From: Candidatus Baltobacteraceae bacterium
GTDB taxonomy: Bacteria > Vulcanimicrobiota > Vulcanimicrobiia > Vulcanimicrobiales > Vulcanimicrobiaceae
Reading direction: 5' to 3'
Assembly: GCA_036489885.1 (NCBI GenBank)
Contig: DASXEW010000003.1
Location: 1,984,001 to 2,048,000, forward strand
Length of the DNA stretch: 64,000 nucleotides
The translations under genes and the position numbers were made by a program. Of this stretch, positions 52,748 through 61,809 are shown piece by piece. A model generated the notes under the pieces. The model was not told the DNA's origin, searched no databases, and saw only the letters and a program-made list of their open reading frames with translations. Each line of letters opens with the position of its first letter. The stretch's first letter is position 1.

Positions 52748-54037
52748 GTGGCTACCACGACCAGCTCCCCCGGCCTTAGCCCCCAGCTAGCCTCTCCGAA
52801 CCGGAAAGTGCTCGGCATGGTGTTGCGCTACTTGGCTGCTTGCGGACCGGGGTTAGTAGTCGCGTTCGCGGACACGGAAGCCGGCAGCATCACGACCGCT
52901 GCGACGTCGGGCGCGCAATTCGGAATGAAGCTGATTCTGTTGCAGCTTCTTTTGATCGTGCCGCTTTTCGTCGTGCAAGAGATGACCGTCCGTCTCGGGA
53001 TCGTCAGCGGTCGCGGGCATGCCGCCTTGATTCGCGAGCGATACGGAATGGGCTGGGCCTCACTCTCGCTCGTAACGATGCTCGTTACGAATGTCGCCGG
53101 TCTCGTGACCGAATTCATCGGCATCGCCGGCGTTGCGCTGATCTTCGGACTCCCCGTCGCGCCGCTCGTCATAACGGCCGCGGTGTTGTTGCTCGGCGTC
53201 GTACTTACCGGAAGCTACAAGCGTGCCGAATACGTCGCGCTCGCGCTGTGTTTCCTCGAGCTATTGTTCATCCCGGCCGCGTTCGCAGCGCATCCGCAGC
53301 TCAGCTCCATCATCCACGACGGTATTTTCGGGTCGCAGCCACTCGGGAATCGCGACTATCTCTTGCTGATCGCCGGCAATATCGGCGCAGTCATCATGCC
53401 GTGGATGATCTTCTATCAACAAAGCGCGACAGTTGATAAGAAGCTGCGTCTCCCCGATCTCAATTTCTCGCGCTTTGACACCGCGCTCGGCGCTGTTGCC
53501 ACACAAGCTATCATGATCGCGATCGTCGTGACGACCGCAGCGACGCTCTTCGTGGCGCATACGCAAGTCAGCGACGCCGCGCACGCAGCGCTCGCGCTCG
53601 TCCCCCTGATCGGTCACTACGCGGGAGTTATCTTCGGCGCCGGATTGCTCGGCGCATCACTCCTTGGTGCGTTCGTCATCTCGCTGGCAACGGCGTGGGC
53701 GTTCGGCGAAGCATTTCGCTGGCCGTGCTCGCTCAACATGAATTGCATGCAAGCAAAGCGTTTCTACGGTCTCTATACCTTTTGCGTGTTGCTGGCTGCC
53801 GGAGTGGTTCTGATTCCGAATTTGCCGCTCGTCTCGATCACGGTCGACGTCGAGGCGTTCAATGCGTTCGTGCTCCCGATCGTTCTCGGATTCTTGTTGA
53901 TCATGGCGAACGACCGAAAGATTCTCGGCGATCGCGTGAACTCGCTACTTGGGAATGTGCTCGCAATCGGCGTAACGGTTGTATGCGTGTGTCTGGGTGG
54001 TTGGATGGCGATCCTCACGCTTTTCCCGAATATCTAA
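52748..54037 (+). CDS. NRAMP-family-related metal transporter with altered motifs
   Basis: 429 residues, about eleven membrane helices. The helix-1 DPGN signature of NRAMP is replaced by ADTEAGS (D42) in GPGLVVAFADTEAGSITTAA, and the helix-6 MPH motif reads IMPWMIFYQQS, keeping Met but not His. SGAQFGMKLILLQLLLIVPL and VQEMTVRLGIVSGRGHAALI are conserved NRAMP blocks. It probably moves a divalent ion with altered selectivity, as do the Mg-transporting NRAMP-related proteins, or a related substrate. The GTG/ATG-like start at 52748 follows AGGTCCT. It converges on the PRTase gene with CTAA. Confidence 0.83.
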   Translation: MATTTSSPGLSPQLASPNRKVLGMVLRYLAACGPGLVVAFADTEAGSITTAATSGAQFGMKLILLQLLLIVPLFVVQEMTVRLGIVSGRGHAALIRERYGMGWASLSLVTMLVTNVAGLVTEFIGIAGVALIFGLPVAPLVITAAVLLLGVVLTGSYKRAEYVALALCFLELLFIPAAFAAHPQLSSIIHDGIFGSQPLGNRDYLLLIAGNIGAVIMPWMIFYQQSATVDKKLRLPDLNFSRFDTALGAVATQAIMIAIVVTTAATLFVAHTQVSDAAHAALALVPLIGHYAGVIFGAGLLGASLLGAFVISLATAWAFGEAFRWPCSLNMNCMQAKRFYGLYTFCVLLAAGVVLIPNLPLVSITVDVEAFNAFVLPIVLGFLLIMANDRKILGDRVNSLLGNVLAIGVTVVCVCLGGWMAILTLFPNI

Positions 54038-54672
54038 CGCATTCGCGCGAGCAGGTCGCGCACTTCCTCATCGGTCGTTTGAGAAAAATCCTGATACCAC
54101 ACGCTCACGGCGCGTAGGTTTTCGGGCAGGCGCGCGACGACGATACTATCGGCAACGTCGCGAAGTGCATCAGCAACGCCCGGCGCCGCGACGGGAACAG
54201 CGATGACGACGCGCGCGGGATGGCTCTCCCGTACTGCCGCAACCGCGACGCGCATGCTGGCGCCCGTCGCGAGGCCGTCGTCGACGCAGATGACGGTCAT
54301 CCCGCGAACGTCCGGTGCCGGGCGATCACCCCGATATTCGCGTTCGCGCCGCAAGAGCTCGGCGCGTTCGCGTTCGATGACGTCCTCGACTTGTTCGCGT
54401 GAGATCGACAGTCGATCGACCATCCACTGGTCGATGAAAAATACCCCGGAGGTCGCGACCGCACCCATCGCGAGTTCCTCGCGACCCGGCACACCGAGCT
54501 TACGGACGAGAACGACGTCCATGGGAATCTTAAGCTCGCGTGCGATTTCATAACCTACGGGTACACCTCCACGTGGGAGTGCAAGCACGATGGCCTCGCG
54601 ATTGCGCGCGTCCTCGACAAGCCGGGAGGCAAGCGCGCGCCCTGCGTCAGCGCGATTGCGGAAAGGCGTCAT
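54034..54672 (-). CDS. Type I phosphoribosyltransferase-fold protein
   Basis: About 212 residues. IVLALPRGGVPVGYEIAREL carries the PPi-loop-like segment, and VICVDDGLATGASMRVAVAA is the PRPP-binding loop (VDDGxATG). MAMGAVATSG-like block is seen as LAMGAVATSGVFFIDQWMVD. This long 'predicted phosphoribosyltransferase' subfamily is widespread and uncharacterised; some relatives are fused to hydrolases. ATG at 54672 matches the family start at FRNRADAGRALA; an in-frame ATG at 54699 lies upstream. Confidence 0.85.
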   Translation of the reverse strand: MTPFRNRADAGRALASRLVEDARNREAIVLALPRGGVPVGYEIARELKIPMDVVLVRKLGVPGREELAMGAVATSGVFFIDQWMVDRLSISREQVEDVIERERAELLRREREYRGDRPAPDVRGMTVICVDDGLATGASMRVAVAAVRESHPARVVIAVPVAAPGVADALRDVADSIVVARLPENLRAVSVWYQDFSQTTDEEVRDLLARMR

Positions 54673-54727
54673 CCGGGCTCTGCCGTAGTCGTGGGGCATT
54701 CACACAGCAGTGTAGAGGAAAGGCGAC

Positions 54728-54940
54728 ATGACGGAAACCGAAATCCGGCCCTGGCTGCAGCGCTACGTGCGCGTGACCCTCGCCGACGGCCGCATCTTCG
54801 CGGGCCGGCTCACCGAGGCGAACAAGCACTATAAGGTGACGACGCCGGCTCCGGACAAGCGCGAGCACGACACTGTTGAGACGATCAATTCCGGCGATCA
54901 GGTCGCCACGATCGAAGAAGCGCTGGAGTTCGGACGATAG
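54728..54940 (+). CDS. Small Sm-like/SH3-fold protein, function unknown
   Basis: 70 residues. YVRVTLADGRIFAGRLTEAN resembles the Sm1 motif pattern of LSm/SH3-type small barrels (VxVxLxDGRxFxGxL). AGGAAAGG precedes ATG by 4 nt, supporting expression. It is not Hfq by sequence. It is upstream of, and probably cotranscribed with, the following gene. Confidence 0.6.
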   Translation: MTETEIRPWLQRYVRVTLADGRIFAGRLTEANKHYKVTTPAPDKREHDTVETINSGDQVATIEEALEFGR

Positions 54941-55011
54941 AGACGCTGATCGATCGCGCCATCGATAACGCAGCGCTGCTTTCGCCGGCGCAGCCGTCGA
55001 TCGACGACGTA

Positions 55012-55767
55012 TTGCGACTCGACGCCGAAGTGCGAAGCAGTCCCGACGGCAGGACGCTCGGCCATTTCGTCGTCCCGTCATCACGTCTCAACGAGCTCAC
55101 AATGAGCGATGCCGAGCTGCCTCCTACGATTAGCGTGCTGCTCGACCGTCATCTCGGAAGAGCGCTCGAAGCCGTCGACGACTTCGGCCTCGTTACGATT
55201 GCATCGGTGGATTCACCCATTGGCGTGAATGTCGAACGTGGCGACATTCTCGAGACCCTGCTCGGCTGGTCGACGGGTTACGGCGACAACTGCGATGTCT
55301 ATTGCGAAGTCTTCGGACCGCAGACGCGTCCGGATCAAATCGACGAGACCGTGCACCATCTGGCCTCGATCCGCCGCACGCAGAAGAATTTCGGCGCGAA
55401 AATTCCGATCCACAACGCATCCGCGTCAATGGTCGCGCATGCGCTGGCGGAATGTTCGCGGCTTCGCGTCCCGCTCAAGCTCGGCGCCGACAATACTCGC
55501 GCCGTCGGTGTGCACGGCATCCTCAACGTGATCACGGCTGCGGCAATTGCGTTCCGTGACTCCGATGCGCGCGACGCCATCGTGGCGGCGCTCGAAGACG
55601 AGGACGCAAGCGCGTTCACGGTCGATGACGATGTGCTCGTGTGGCGGGAGAGACGCTTCGGAGTGGCAACGATCGCGTCGGTTCGACGCGAGCTCCTCAT
55701 CGCGTTTGCGGCCTTCGATCCGGCACAACCGGCTGCCCAGCTGCGCCAAGCCGGCGTCTTGGCGTGA
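55012..55767 (+). CDS. Conserved hypothetical protein upstream of fumarylacetoacetase
   Basis: 251 residues from TTG at 55012. I do not recognise a family. Coherent blocks include GVNVERGDILETLLGWSTGY, CDVYCEVFGPQTRPDQIDET and VPLKLGADNTRAVGVHGILN. Coding-like sequence continues upstream in the same frame (LIDRAIDNAALLSPAQPSID) to an ATA at 54937, 8 nt after GGAG, and a CTG at 54946, but no ATG/GTG/TTG; the true start is open. The gene overlaps fumarylacetoacetase by 4 nt and may act on the same compounds. Confidence 0.65.
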   Translation: MRLDAEVRSSPDGRTLGHFVVPSSRLNELTMSDAELPPTISVLLDRHLGRALEAVDDFGLVTIASVDSPIGVNVERGDILETLLGWSTGYGDNCDVYCEVFGPQTRPDQIDETVHHLASIRRTQKNFGAKIPIHNASASMVAHALAECSRLRVPLKLGADNTRAVGVHGILNVITAAAIAFRDSDARDAIVAALEDEDASAFTVDDDVLVWRERRFGVATIASVRRELLIAFAAFDPAQPAAQLRQAGVLA

Positions 55768-56981
55768 ACGGCGACTTCCCGCTCGAAAATCTACCCTTTG
55801 GAATATTCTCACGGGACGGCAAGCGCCGCAGCGTAGGCGTGGCATACGGTGACGATATCGTCGACATGGCGAAGGTCGCGCGTGCGCGGTTGCTCGACGG
55901 CGTCGTAAGAAATGCCGTCGAGATATTTGAGTCACCGACGCTGAACCCGTTCCTCGAGACCGGTCACGGAGCGTGGTACGACACGCGCGAGCGTCTGCAG
56001 ACGATCCTCGAGGACAAGACGAAATCGAAAGAGTTTTTGGTCGCGCGGGCCTTGACGCGCATGCACATGCCGATCGCTATCGGCGACTACGTCGATTTTT
56101 ATTCGTCGATCGAGCACGCGACGAACGTCGGCAGACTATTCCGTCCGGGCGGCGATCCGCTCTTACCAAATTATCGCCACATTCCGATCGGGTATCACGG
56201 CCGGACCAGCACGATTTCAACCGAGGAAAAGGTCCGGCGGCCAAGCGGGCAGACGAAAGCGGCGGACGCTTCGGCGCCTGCCTTTGGTCCTTCTCGCCAG
56301 CTCGACTTCGAGCTGGAACTTGGATTCATCGTCGGCCTTTCGAACGGCGAAGGACGACCGATTCCAACCGACGATGCCGCCGACTATCTCTTCGGCGTCG
56401 TGCTGCTCAGCGATTGGAGCGCGCGCGATCTGCAGTCGTGGGAAGGACAACCGCTAGGACCCTTTCTTTCGAAATCGTTCGCGACGACGATCTCGCCGTG
56501 GATCGTGACGCTCGACGCACTGCTGCCTTACCGCGTTTCGAACCGGACGCAAGAGCCCGAACCGCTCGAATATCTGCGCGTCGATGCGCCGTGGGGGTTC
56601 GATATCGACCTCTCGGTGAGCTTGCAATCACGCGCCATGCAGAAGATGCGCGAGAATCCGAAGGAAATCGTCCGCGTTAATTTCCGCGACATGTATTGGA
56701 ACGTGGCGCAACAGCTTGCACATCTGACCAGCAACGGAAGCATTGTGCGGCCGGGAGATTTGCTCGGATCGGGAACGATCTCGGGGACCGAAGACGGCTC
56801 GTACGGCAGCTTGCTCGAAGCGACGTTGCGGGGAGCCCGGCCGCTCGCGCTAACGAACGGTGAGGTGAGGTCGTTCTTGGAAGACGGAGACATCGTGTTA
56901 ATGCACGGCGTCGCCGCAGGATCGGGGTTGCCGAGGATCGGTTTCGGCGAGCTCCGTGCGACCATAGCACCATTTGCTTAA
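55764..56981 (+). CDS. Fumarylacetoacetase
   Basis: 405 residues, matching full-length FAH. GTG at 55764 overlaps the previous stop (GTGA), and the mature sequence begins FPLENLPFGIFS as in the family. Catalytic and metal residues are visible: YVDFYSSIEHATNVG (Asp and His), FELELGFIVG (two Glu), LLSDWSARDLQSWE (Asp) and GTISGTEDGSYGSLLEATLR. It cleaves fumarylacetoacetate to fumarate and acetoacetate, the last step of tyrosine and phenylalanine degradation. No homogentisate dioxygenase or other pathway gene is in the window. Confidence 0.92.
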   Translation: MNGDFPLENLPFGIFSRDGKRRSVGVAYGDDIVDMAKVARARLLDGVVRNAVEIFESPTLNPFLETGHGAWYDTRERLQTILEDKTKSKEFLVARALTRMHMPIAIGDYVDFYSSIEHATNVGRLFRPGGDPLLPNYRHIPIGYHGRTSTISTEEKVRRPSGQTKAADASAPAFGPSRQLDFELELGFIVGLSNGEGRPIPTDDAADYLFGVVLLSDWSARDLQSWEGQPLGPFLSKSFATTISPWIVTLDALLPYRVSNRTQEPEPLEYLRVDAPWGFDIDLSVSLQSRAMQKMRENPKEIVRVNFRDMYWNVAQQLAHLTSNGSIVRPGDLLGSGTISGTEDGSYGSLLEATLRGARPLALTNGEVRSFLEDGDIVLMHGVAAGSGLPRIGFGELRATIAPFA

Positions 56982-57046
56982 AGGAAGACCGGGGTCCGCA
57001 CCAAACGGGCCTACAAAATTTGCCCGGTTCATGAATCGGAGGGTCT

Positions 57047-58570
57047 ATGCGACGTCGGGTTCTGACGTTTTTACTCGCAATTATATTTCTCGGAGGAGTT
57101 TCGCTTGGTGCCGTGCGGCTAGCAACGGCACAATCAAACGATGTTCTAACGATTTCACAGGGTGCTGACACGGATACATTGAGTCCGATCACGACAGCGG
57201 TCACGCCGTCGTCGAACGTCTTCAATCAAATCTTCGACGGGTTGGCGGCTCACGACCCGAACGGGAAGCTCGTTCCGGCGCTGGCGACGTCGTGGAAGCA
57301 GATCTCGCCCTTGAAGTGGCAATTCAACCTGCGCCACGGCGTGAAGTTCTCAAACGGCGATCCGTTCACGAGCGCTGACGTCAAGTTCACGGTCGAGAAA
57401 GTTCAAGACCCCGCGTTTAAGTCGCAGAAGGCCGACCGCGTCAGCATGATCGCATCGGTCGAGACGCCCGATCCCTACACGGCCGTTTATGTCACGAAGA
57501 AGCCTTCAGCGCTCATGCCGGGCCGTCCGTACGATTTGCGCATGGTCGATGCCAAGTATTGGAAGGAACACGGCGACGCCTATGAAGTCGACCATCCGAT
57601 GGGCACCGGTCCATACATGCTCAAGGAATGGAAGAAAGACGACCACCTCACTATGGTGGCCAATCCGGGCTACTGGGGCGGCAAGGTCGCGATCCAGACA
57701 ATTGTTTGGAAGCCGATTCCAGAATCGGCGTCGCGCGTTGCGGCGCTGCAAACCGGTGAGACCGACATCATCACGAACGTGCCACCTCAGAACGCCGATC
57801 AAATCGCTAACGGAAAGCTGACGAAACTTGGCACGGCAAAGAGCGATCGCGTGCTCTTCATTGCGTTCAACACGCAAAAGCCGGGACTTCAGGATAATGT
57901 TGCGTTTCGCCAAGCGCTCAACTACGCGGTCAACGTGCCGGCGATTGTCAAGACCGTCCTTGGCGGCCACGCATTTCCGTTACGCAACGGCGCGCTACCG
58001 CCCAACTTCGTCGGCTACGATCCCAAGCTGCCCTCGTATCATTACGATCCCGAGAAAGCCAAGGATCTTCTGAAGCAGGCCGGCGTCAACGGTCCTATCA
58101 ACCTCGTGCTGAACTCACCGTCGGGGCGCTACAACATGGACAAGCAGGTTGCGGAAGCCGTGGCGGGACAGCTGCAAGTCGTCGGCATCAACGCGTCGGT
58201 ACAGACACAAGAGTGGACCAACTACGTCGGTCAGGTCAGTCACAAAGCGCTCGTGCCGATGTACGAGCTCGGTTGGGGCAACGATACCTTCGATGCGGAC
58301 GGCACGCTAACGCCGTTGTTCACGACGGACTATCCCATCTCGACGTGGGGCACGCCGGAGACCGACAAAGAGATCGCGGATGCGCGATACGAGCTCGATC
58401 CAAAAAAACGCAACGCCGACTACGCGAAGATTCAGGAAACGATCTTCCAGCAGGCGCCGTGGCTGTTTCTCTTCGAGTATGAGGATCTCTACGGCATCAC
58501 CAAGCGCGTCGCATGGCAGCCGCGTTCGGACGAGTTGATCGTCTGCAAAGACATCAGCTGGGCCAAGTAG
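57047..58570 (+). CDS. Peptide/opine-type ABC substrate-binding protein (SBP family 5)
   Basis: 507 residues with a signal peptide (about 1-27, ending TAQS). Family-5 blocks are LSPITTAVTPSSNVFNQIFD, LVPALATSWKQISPLKWQF, LRHGVKFSNGDPFTSADVKF, GTGPYMLKEWKKDDHL and PGLQDNVAFRQALNYAVNVP. GGAGGG lies upstream of ATG. Two permeases follow. The ligand could be dipeptides, oligopeptides, nickel or opines; the sequence does not decide. Confidence 0.9.
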   Translation: MRRRVLTFLLAIIFLGGVSLGAVRLATAQSNDVLTISQGADTDTLSPITTAVTPSSNVFNQIFDGLAAHDPNGKLVPALATSWKQISPLKWQFNLRHGVKFSNGDPFTSADVKFTVEKVQDPAFKSQKADRVSMIASVETPDPYTAVYVTKKPSALMPGRPYDLRMVDAKYWKEHGDAYEVDHPMGTGPYMLKEWKKDDHLTMVANPGYWGGKVAIQTIVWKPIPESASRVAALQTGETDIITNVPPQNADQIANGKLTKLGTAKSDRVLFIAFNTQKPGLQDNVAFRQALNYAVNVPAIVKTVLGGHAFPLRNGALPPNFVGYDPKLPSYHYDPEKAKDLLKQAGVNGPINLVLNSPSGRYNMDKQVAEAVAGQLQVVGINASVQTQEWTNYVGQVSHKALVPMYELGWGNDTFDADGTLTPLFTTDYPISTWGTPETDKEIADARYELDPKKRNADYAKIQETIFQQAPWLFLFEYEDLYGITKRVAWQPRSDELIVCKDISWAK

Positions 58571-58587
58571 TGCAATAGGAAACGGCG

Positions 58588-59505
58588 ATGGTCGCGTATT
58601 TGGTGAGAAGGCTCTTCGGAGCGGTACTGGTTCTCGCCGGCGTGACCGTCGCCGTTTTCCTTATCCTCCATTTGAGCGGGGATCCGGCGCTGATCATGCT
58701 TCCGCCGGAAGCTTCGAAGCAAGACGTTATCAACTTCGATCACGAGTACGGTTTCGATCGGCCGGTGCTCATCCAGTTCGGCGATTTCGCAGCGCACGCG
58801 CTCCGCGGTGACTTTGGAACCTCGATTCGTCACGGCGATCCCGCCATGGGTCTGGCGCTCGAGCGCCTTCCGGCGACGGCCGAGCTTGCGTTTTCGGCGC
58901 TCTTGCTCGCAATGATCGTCGCCATACCGGCCGGCGTCATCGCGGCGACGAAACGCGAAACGGCGATCGACTACATCGTTCGCGGAGTTTCCCTGGTCGG
59001 TCAGGCAGCGCCGGTCTACTGGATCGGCATCATGTTCATCTTGATCTTCGGCGTCGCGCTCGGGTGGTTGCCGATCTCCGGGATGGGCGGCATAAAACAC
59101 CTTCTCTTGCCGATGATAACGCTCGGCGCGTTTACGACCGCGAAGTTAATGCGCATAACGCGTTCGGGAATGCTCGACGTCATGCGCTCCGACTACGTAC
59201 GTACGGCGCTTGCAAAAGGGCTCTCGTCGCTGACCGTCACCGTTCGGCACACGCTGCGCAATGCGATTCTCCCGATCGTCACGGTGATCGGTCTCGAGCT
59301 CGGAACGCTGTTATCCGGTGCGGTCATCACCGAGACGATCTTTTCGTGGCCCGGCATCGGCCGTCTCGCGGTTCAAGCAATCTACGATCGTGATTATCCC
59401 GTGGTGGAAGCGGTTGTCGTTCTGACCGCCGCGATTTTCGTCGGTCTCAATTTGCTCGTCGATCTCACCTACGCCGTCTTCGATCCGCGGATCACCTACA
59501 AATGA
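58588..59505 (+). CDS. DppB-type ABC permease
   Basis: 305 residues with six membrane helices. VAYLVRRLFGAVLVLAGVTV opens the DppB family, and the EAA-loop coupling motif reads VRTALAKGLSSLTVTVRHTL. ETIFSWPGIGRLAVQAIYDR and DYPVVEAVVVLTAAIFVGLN are typical. It starts 18 nt after the binding protein and overlaps the next permease by 4 nt. Confidence 0.92.
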   Translation: MVAYLVRRLFGAVLVLAGVTVAVFLILHLSGDPALIMLPPEASKQDVINFDHEYGFDRPVLIQFGDFAAHALRGDFGTSIRHGDPAMGLALERLPATAELAFSALLLAMIVAIPAGVIAATKRETAIDYIVRGVSLVGQAAPVYWIGIMFILIFGVALGWLPISGMGGIKHLLLPMITLGAFTTAKLMRITRSGMLDVMRSDYVRTALAKGLSSLTVTVRHTLRNAILPIVTVIGLELGTLLSGAVITETIFSWPGIGRLAVQAIYDRDYPVVEAVVVLTAAIFVGLNLLVDLTYAVFDPRITYK

Positions 59506-60419
59506 CGACGCTCGATGTGACCGCTAAAGGGATCGAGCCGGAAGAAGAACTGGCATTCGTTCCGCGCCGTTATCAAGCGTTTCGATATTTCGTGCGCAGC
59601 CGCGCCGCGATGTTCGGAGGCGCGATCGTGGCACTACTCCTGATTTGTGCGGTCTTCGCGCCGTGGCTCGCCCCGCACGATCCGACCGTGCAGAACCTCA
59701 ACATGACGTCGTTGCCACCGTTTTGGCTGCACGGAGCGCAGCCGGGTTACTGGCTCGGCACGGATGAGCTCGGGCGCGACATCCTCGCGCGCATCATTTA
59801 TGGCGCTCGGCTATCATCGATAGTCGCTTTCAGCGTCGTCGTGATCGGAAGCGTCATCGGCGTGTCGCTGGGTTTGGTTGCCGGCTACGTCGGCGGATTC
59901 GTCGACGACGTCATCATGCGCATCGCCGACATTCAGCTCGCGTTTCCGTACGTGTTGCTCGCGATCGCGGTCATCGGCGTGGTCGGCGCAAGCCTCTGGA
60001 CGATTATTGCGGTCATCGGCATCACTTCGTGGGTGCAATATGTGCGAATCGTGCGCGCGGAAGTGATCTCGCTGCGGGAGCGGGAGTTCGTCCAGGCTGC
60101 CCGCGCCGTCGGCGACTCGGTTACGCGAATCATCTTTCGGCACATTCTGCCGAATGTAATGTCCTCGGTGACGGTCATCGGAACGTTCGAGCTGGCGCGC
60201 GCCATCATTTTCGAAGCAGCGCTCTCGTTTCTTGGCCTCGGCGTTCCGCCCTCGATTCCGTCGTGGGGAAACATGCTCGCTGAAGGCCGTCAGTATCTGG
60301 ACACATCCTGGTGGATGGGGACGTTCCCCGGCCTCGCAATAATGATTACGGTCATGGGCGTCAACGTTTTAGGTGACGGCCTGCGTGACGCGTTCGACCC
60401 CGGCCTGAGAAGTCAATAA
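59502..60419 (+). CDS. DppC-type ABC permease
   Basis: 305 residues with an N-terminal cytoplasmic lead, a first helix (about 35-57) and a cluster of later helices. FAPWLAPHDPTVQNLNMTSL and LGTDELGRDILARIIYGARL are DppC signatures, and the coupling motif is VQAARAVGDSVTRIIFRHIL; ALSFLGLGVPPSIPSWGNML follows. Unlike most dpp loci no ATPase genes follow; the next gene is a barrel protein. Confidence 0.93.
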   Translation: MTTLDVTAKGIEPEEELAFVPRRYQAFRYFVRSRAAMFGGAIVALLLICAVFAPWLAPHDPTVQNLNMTSLPPFWLHGAQPGYWLGTDELGRDILARIIYGARLSSIVAFSVVVIGSVIGVSLGLVAGYVGGFVDDVIMRIADIQLAFPYVLLAIAVIGVVGASLWTIIAVIGITSWVQYVRIVRAEVISLREREFVQAARAVGDSVTRIIFRHILPNVMSSVTVIGTFELARAIIFEAALSFLGLGVPPSIPSWGNMLAEGRQYLDTSWWMGTFPGLAIMITVMGVNVLGDGLRDAFDPGLRSQ

Positions 60420-60441
60420 ACGGTCAATAGGCGGCAGTTCC

Positions 60442-60464
60442 AGGGCCTCGCGCAAGGCGGCCCT
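60442..60464. terminator. Weak hairpin after the dppC-like gene
   Basis: AGGGCC and GGCCCT form a 6-bp perfect stem (60442-60447 with 60459-60464), with a GC-rich 11-nt loop and CCTCTATAT after it. It lacks a real T-run. It may end the transporter transcript or belong to the next promoter region. Confidence 0.3.
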
Positions 60465-60533
60465 CCTCTATATCTTGAATGAGGCGAGCGGGCGACCAGG
60501 GGTCAGCCCGAACGGGTTCAGATGGAGGATGTT

Positions 60534-61808
60534 TTGGGACGAGCGGCTTGCGTCGTTTATGCACTGTTCCTAGCGGTTGGGTTGGGTGTTACGGCCGGCG
60601 CGGTAAGCGCACAACCGGCGCCCGATTTCGGGTCACCACCGTCGGGGCAATATCCGATTCTTTTCAACGACCATCACGTTTACGCTAAGCCTGACGTCGA
60701 CAAGCAAAACCGCGTCCTGGCGGCGCTTGTCCGCGGCAAGACAATTCTTGTTCCGCTACGTTCGATGTTCGAACAAATGGGCGCGACGGTTGAATACGAT
60801 CCGGCGACGCGAACGGCAATCGTTGCAAAGCCGGGCTCAGAGGTCCGCGTGACGGTTGGAAAAGCGGAAGTCGTCATCAACGGCGAGAGCCGTCCGCTCG
60901 ACGTCCCGCCTGAGATTCACGACGGTGCGATCCTCGTTCCGCTGCGCGTCATTTCCGAAGGCATGGGCGCCTATGTAATGTGGGTCCCCGAGAAGCGTGC
61001 GGTCGTCGTGCGCTACATCCCGGCTCCCCCGCCGACTCCGGCACCGCCGCCGCCTCCGCGACCGACAGCGGCGCCTACGCAGGCACCGATTGCGCCCGCG
61101 ACCTTTGCAACGCCCGCGCCGATCGTCACCCCGTACTACGAGCATTATCTCGCCGGCGATTTCATCGCTTACCCGAGGGTCTTCAACGAGTTTACTTCCA
61201 ACAGCTCAAACACGTACGGTGGCGACGCCCGCGCGGTTGCAGAGCTCCCGCTCGCAGGCATGCACTTCATGCTCGAGGGTGAGTACACGATTTGGCGATG
61301 GCCGCACCTCGCCGGTCCCGTGACGACGCTTGGTGGCGCCGGCGCGGTCGCAGCGTTCGCCCCGACGTTCAACGGCAACGACCAGAACCTCACCGGAAAC
61401 TTCGGGATCCGCGTCATGGGTGGGTTTCTCCCACGCGTGTACTTTATCGAAGGCTACATGACCGATTACAACAACTACGGCTACCCACGCTTGGGCGGCA
61501 TCGGTTACGGTCTCGAGAAGCTTCCCGATCTCAATCGGGCCTTCACCTACTACGGAAAGTGGTGGTATAGCCAGTCGATCAAAGGCCGCTACGACGCGTT
61601 TCCTGTAGGGTCAACGATCTACCCGGGCGGAACGCTGAGCTATAAAGTGCAGAAGTACGATGCCGGGATCAATTGGAATCTTGCTGGTGGCAAGAGTCCG
61701 TGGTTCCTCGACGTCGGCTACGCAGGTGAAGGCTGGCACGCTTCGATCAATGCGCCGGCGAGCCGTCTCATGAACGGCCCGTACGTCGGTCTCGGAGTCA
61801 AGTTCTAA
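60534..61808 (+). CDS. Secreted stalk-barrel protein: Cu-amine-oxidase-N-like domain plus outer-membrane barrel
   Basis: About 424 residues. A signal peptide (ending AVSAQPA) leads to a copper-amine-oxidase-N-like domain in two repeats: VPLRSMFEQMGATVEYDPAT and VPLRVISEGMGAYVMWVPEK, each followed by short beta strands (RTAIVAK, RAVVVRY). A Pro-rich linker (PPPTPAPPPPPRPTAAPTQA) joins a C-terminal barrel-like part rich in Tyr/Gly/aromatic strands that ends in the outer-membrane-typical Phe (VGLGVKF). TTG at 60534 has GGAGG 5 nt upstream; ATG at 60522 is an alternative. The N-domain usually binds cell-wall or other polymers, so the protein may tether the outer membrane. Confidence 0.72.
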   Translation: MGRAACVVYALFLAVGLGVTAGAVSAQPAPDFGSPPSGQYPILFNDHHVYAKPDVDKQNRVLAALVRGKTILVPLRSMFEQMGATVEYDPATRTAIVAKPGSEVRVTVGKAEVVINGESRPLDVPPEIHDGAILVPLRVISEGMGAYVMWVPEKRAVVVRYIPAPPPTPAPPPPPRPTAAPTQAPIAPATFATPAPIVTPYYEHYLAGDFIAYPRVFNEFTSNSSNTYGGDARAVAELPLAGMHFMLEGEYTIWRWPHLAGPVTTLGGAGAVAAFAPTFNGNDQNLTGNFGIRVMGGFLPRVYFIEGYMTDYNNYGYPRLGGIGYGLEKLPDLNRAFTYYGKWWYSQSIKGRYDAFPVGSTIYPGGTLSYKVQKYDAGINWNLAGGKSPWFLDVGYAGEGWHASINAPASRLMNGPYVGLGVKF

Positions 61809-61809
61809 C

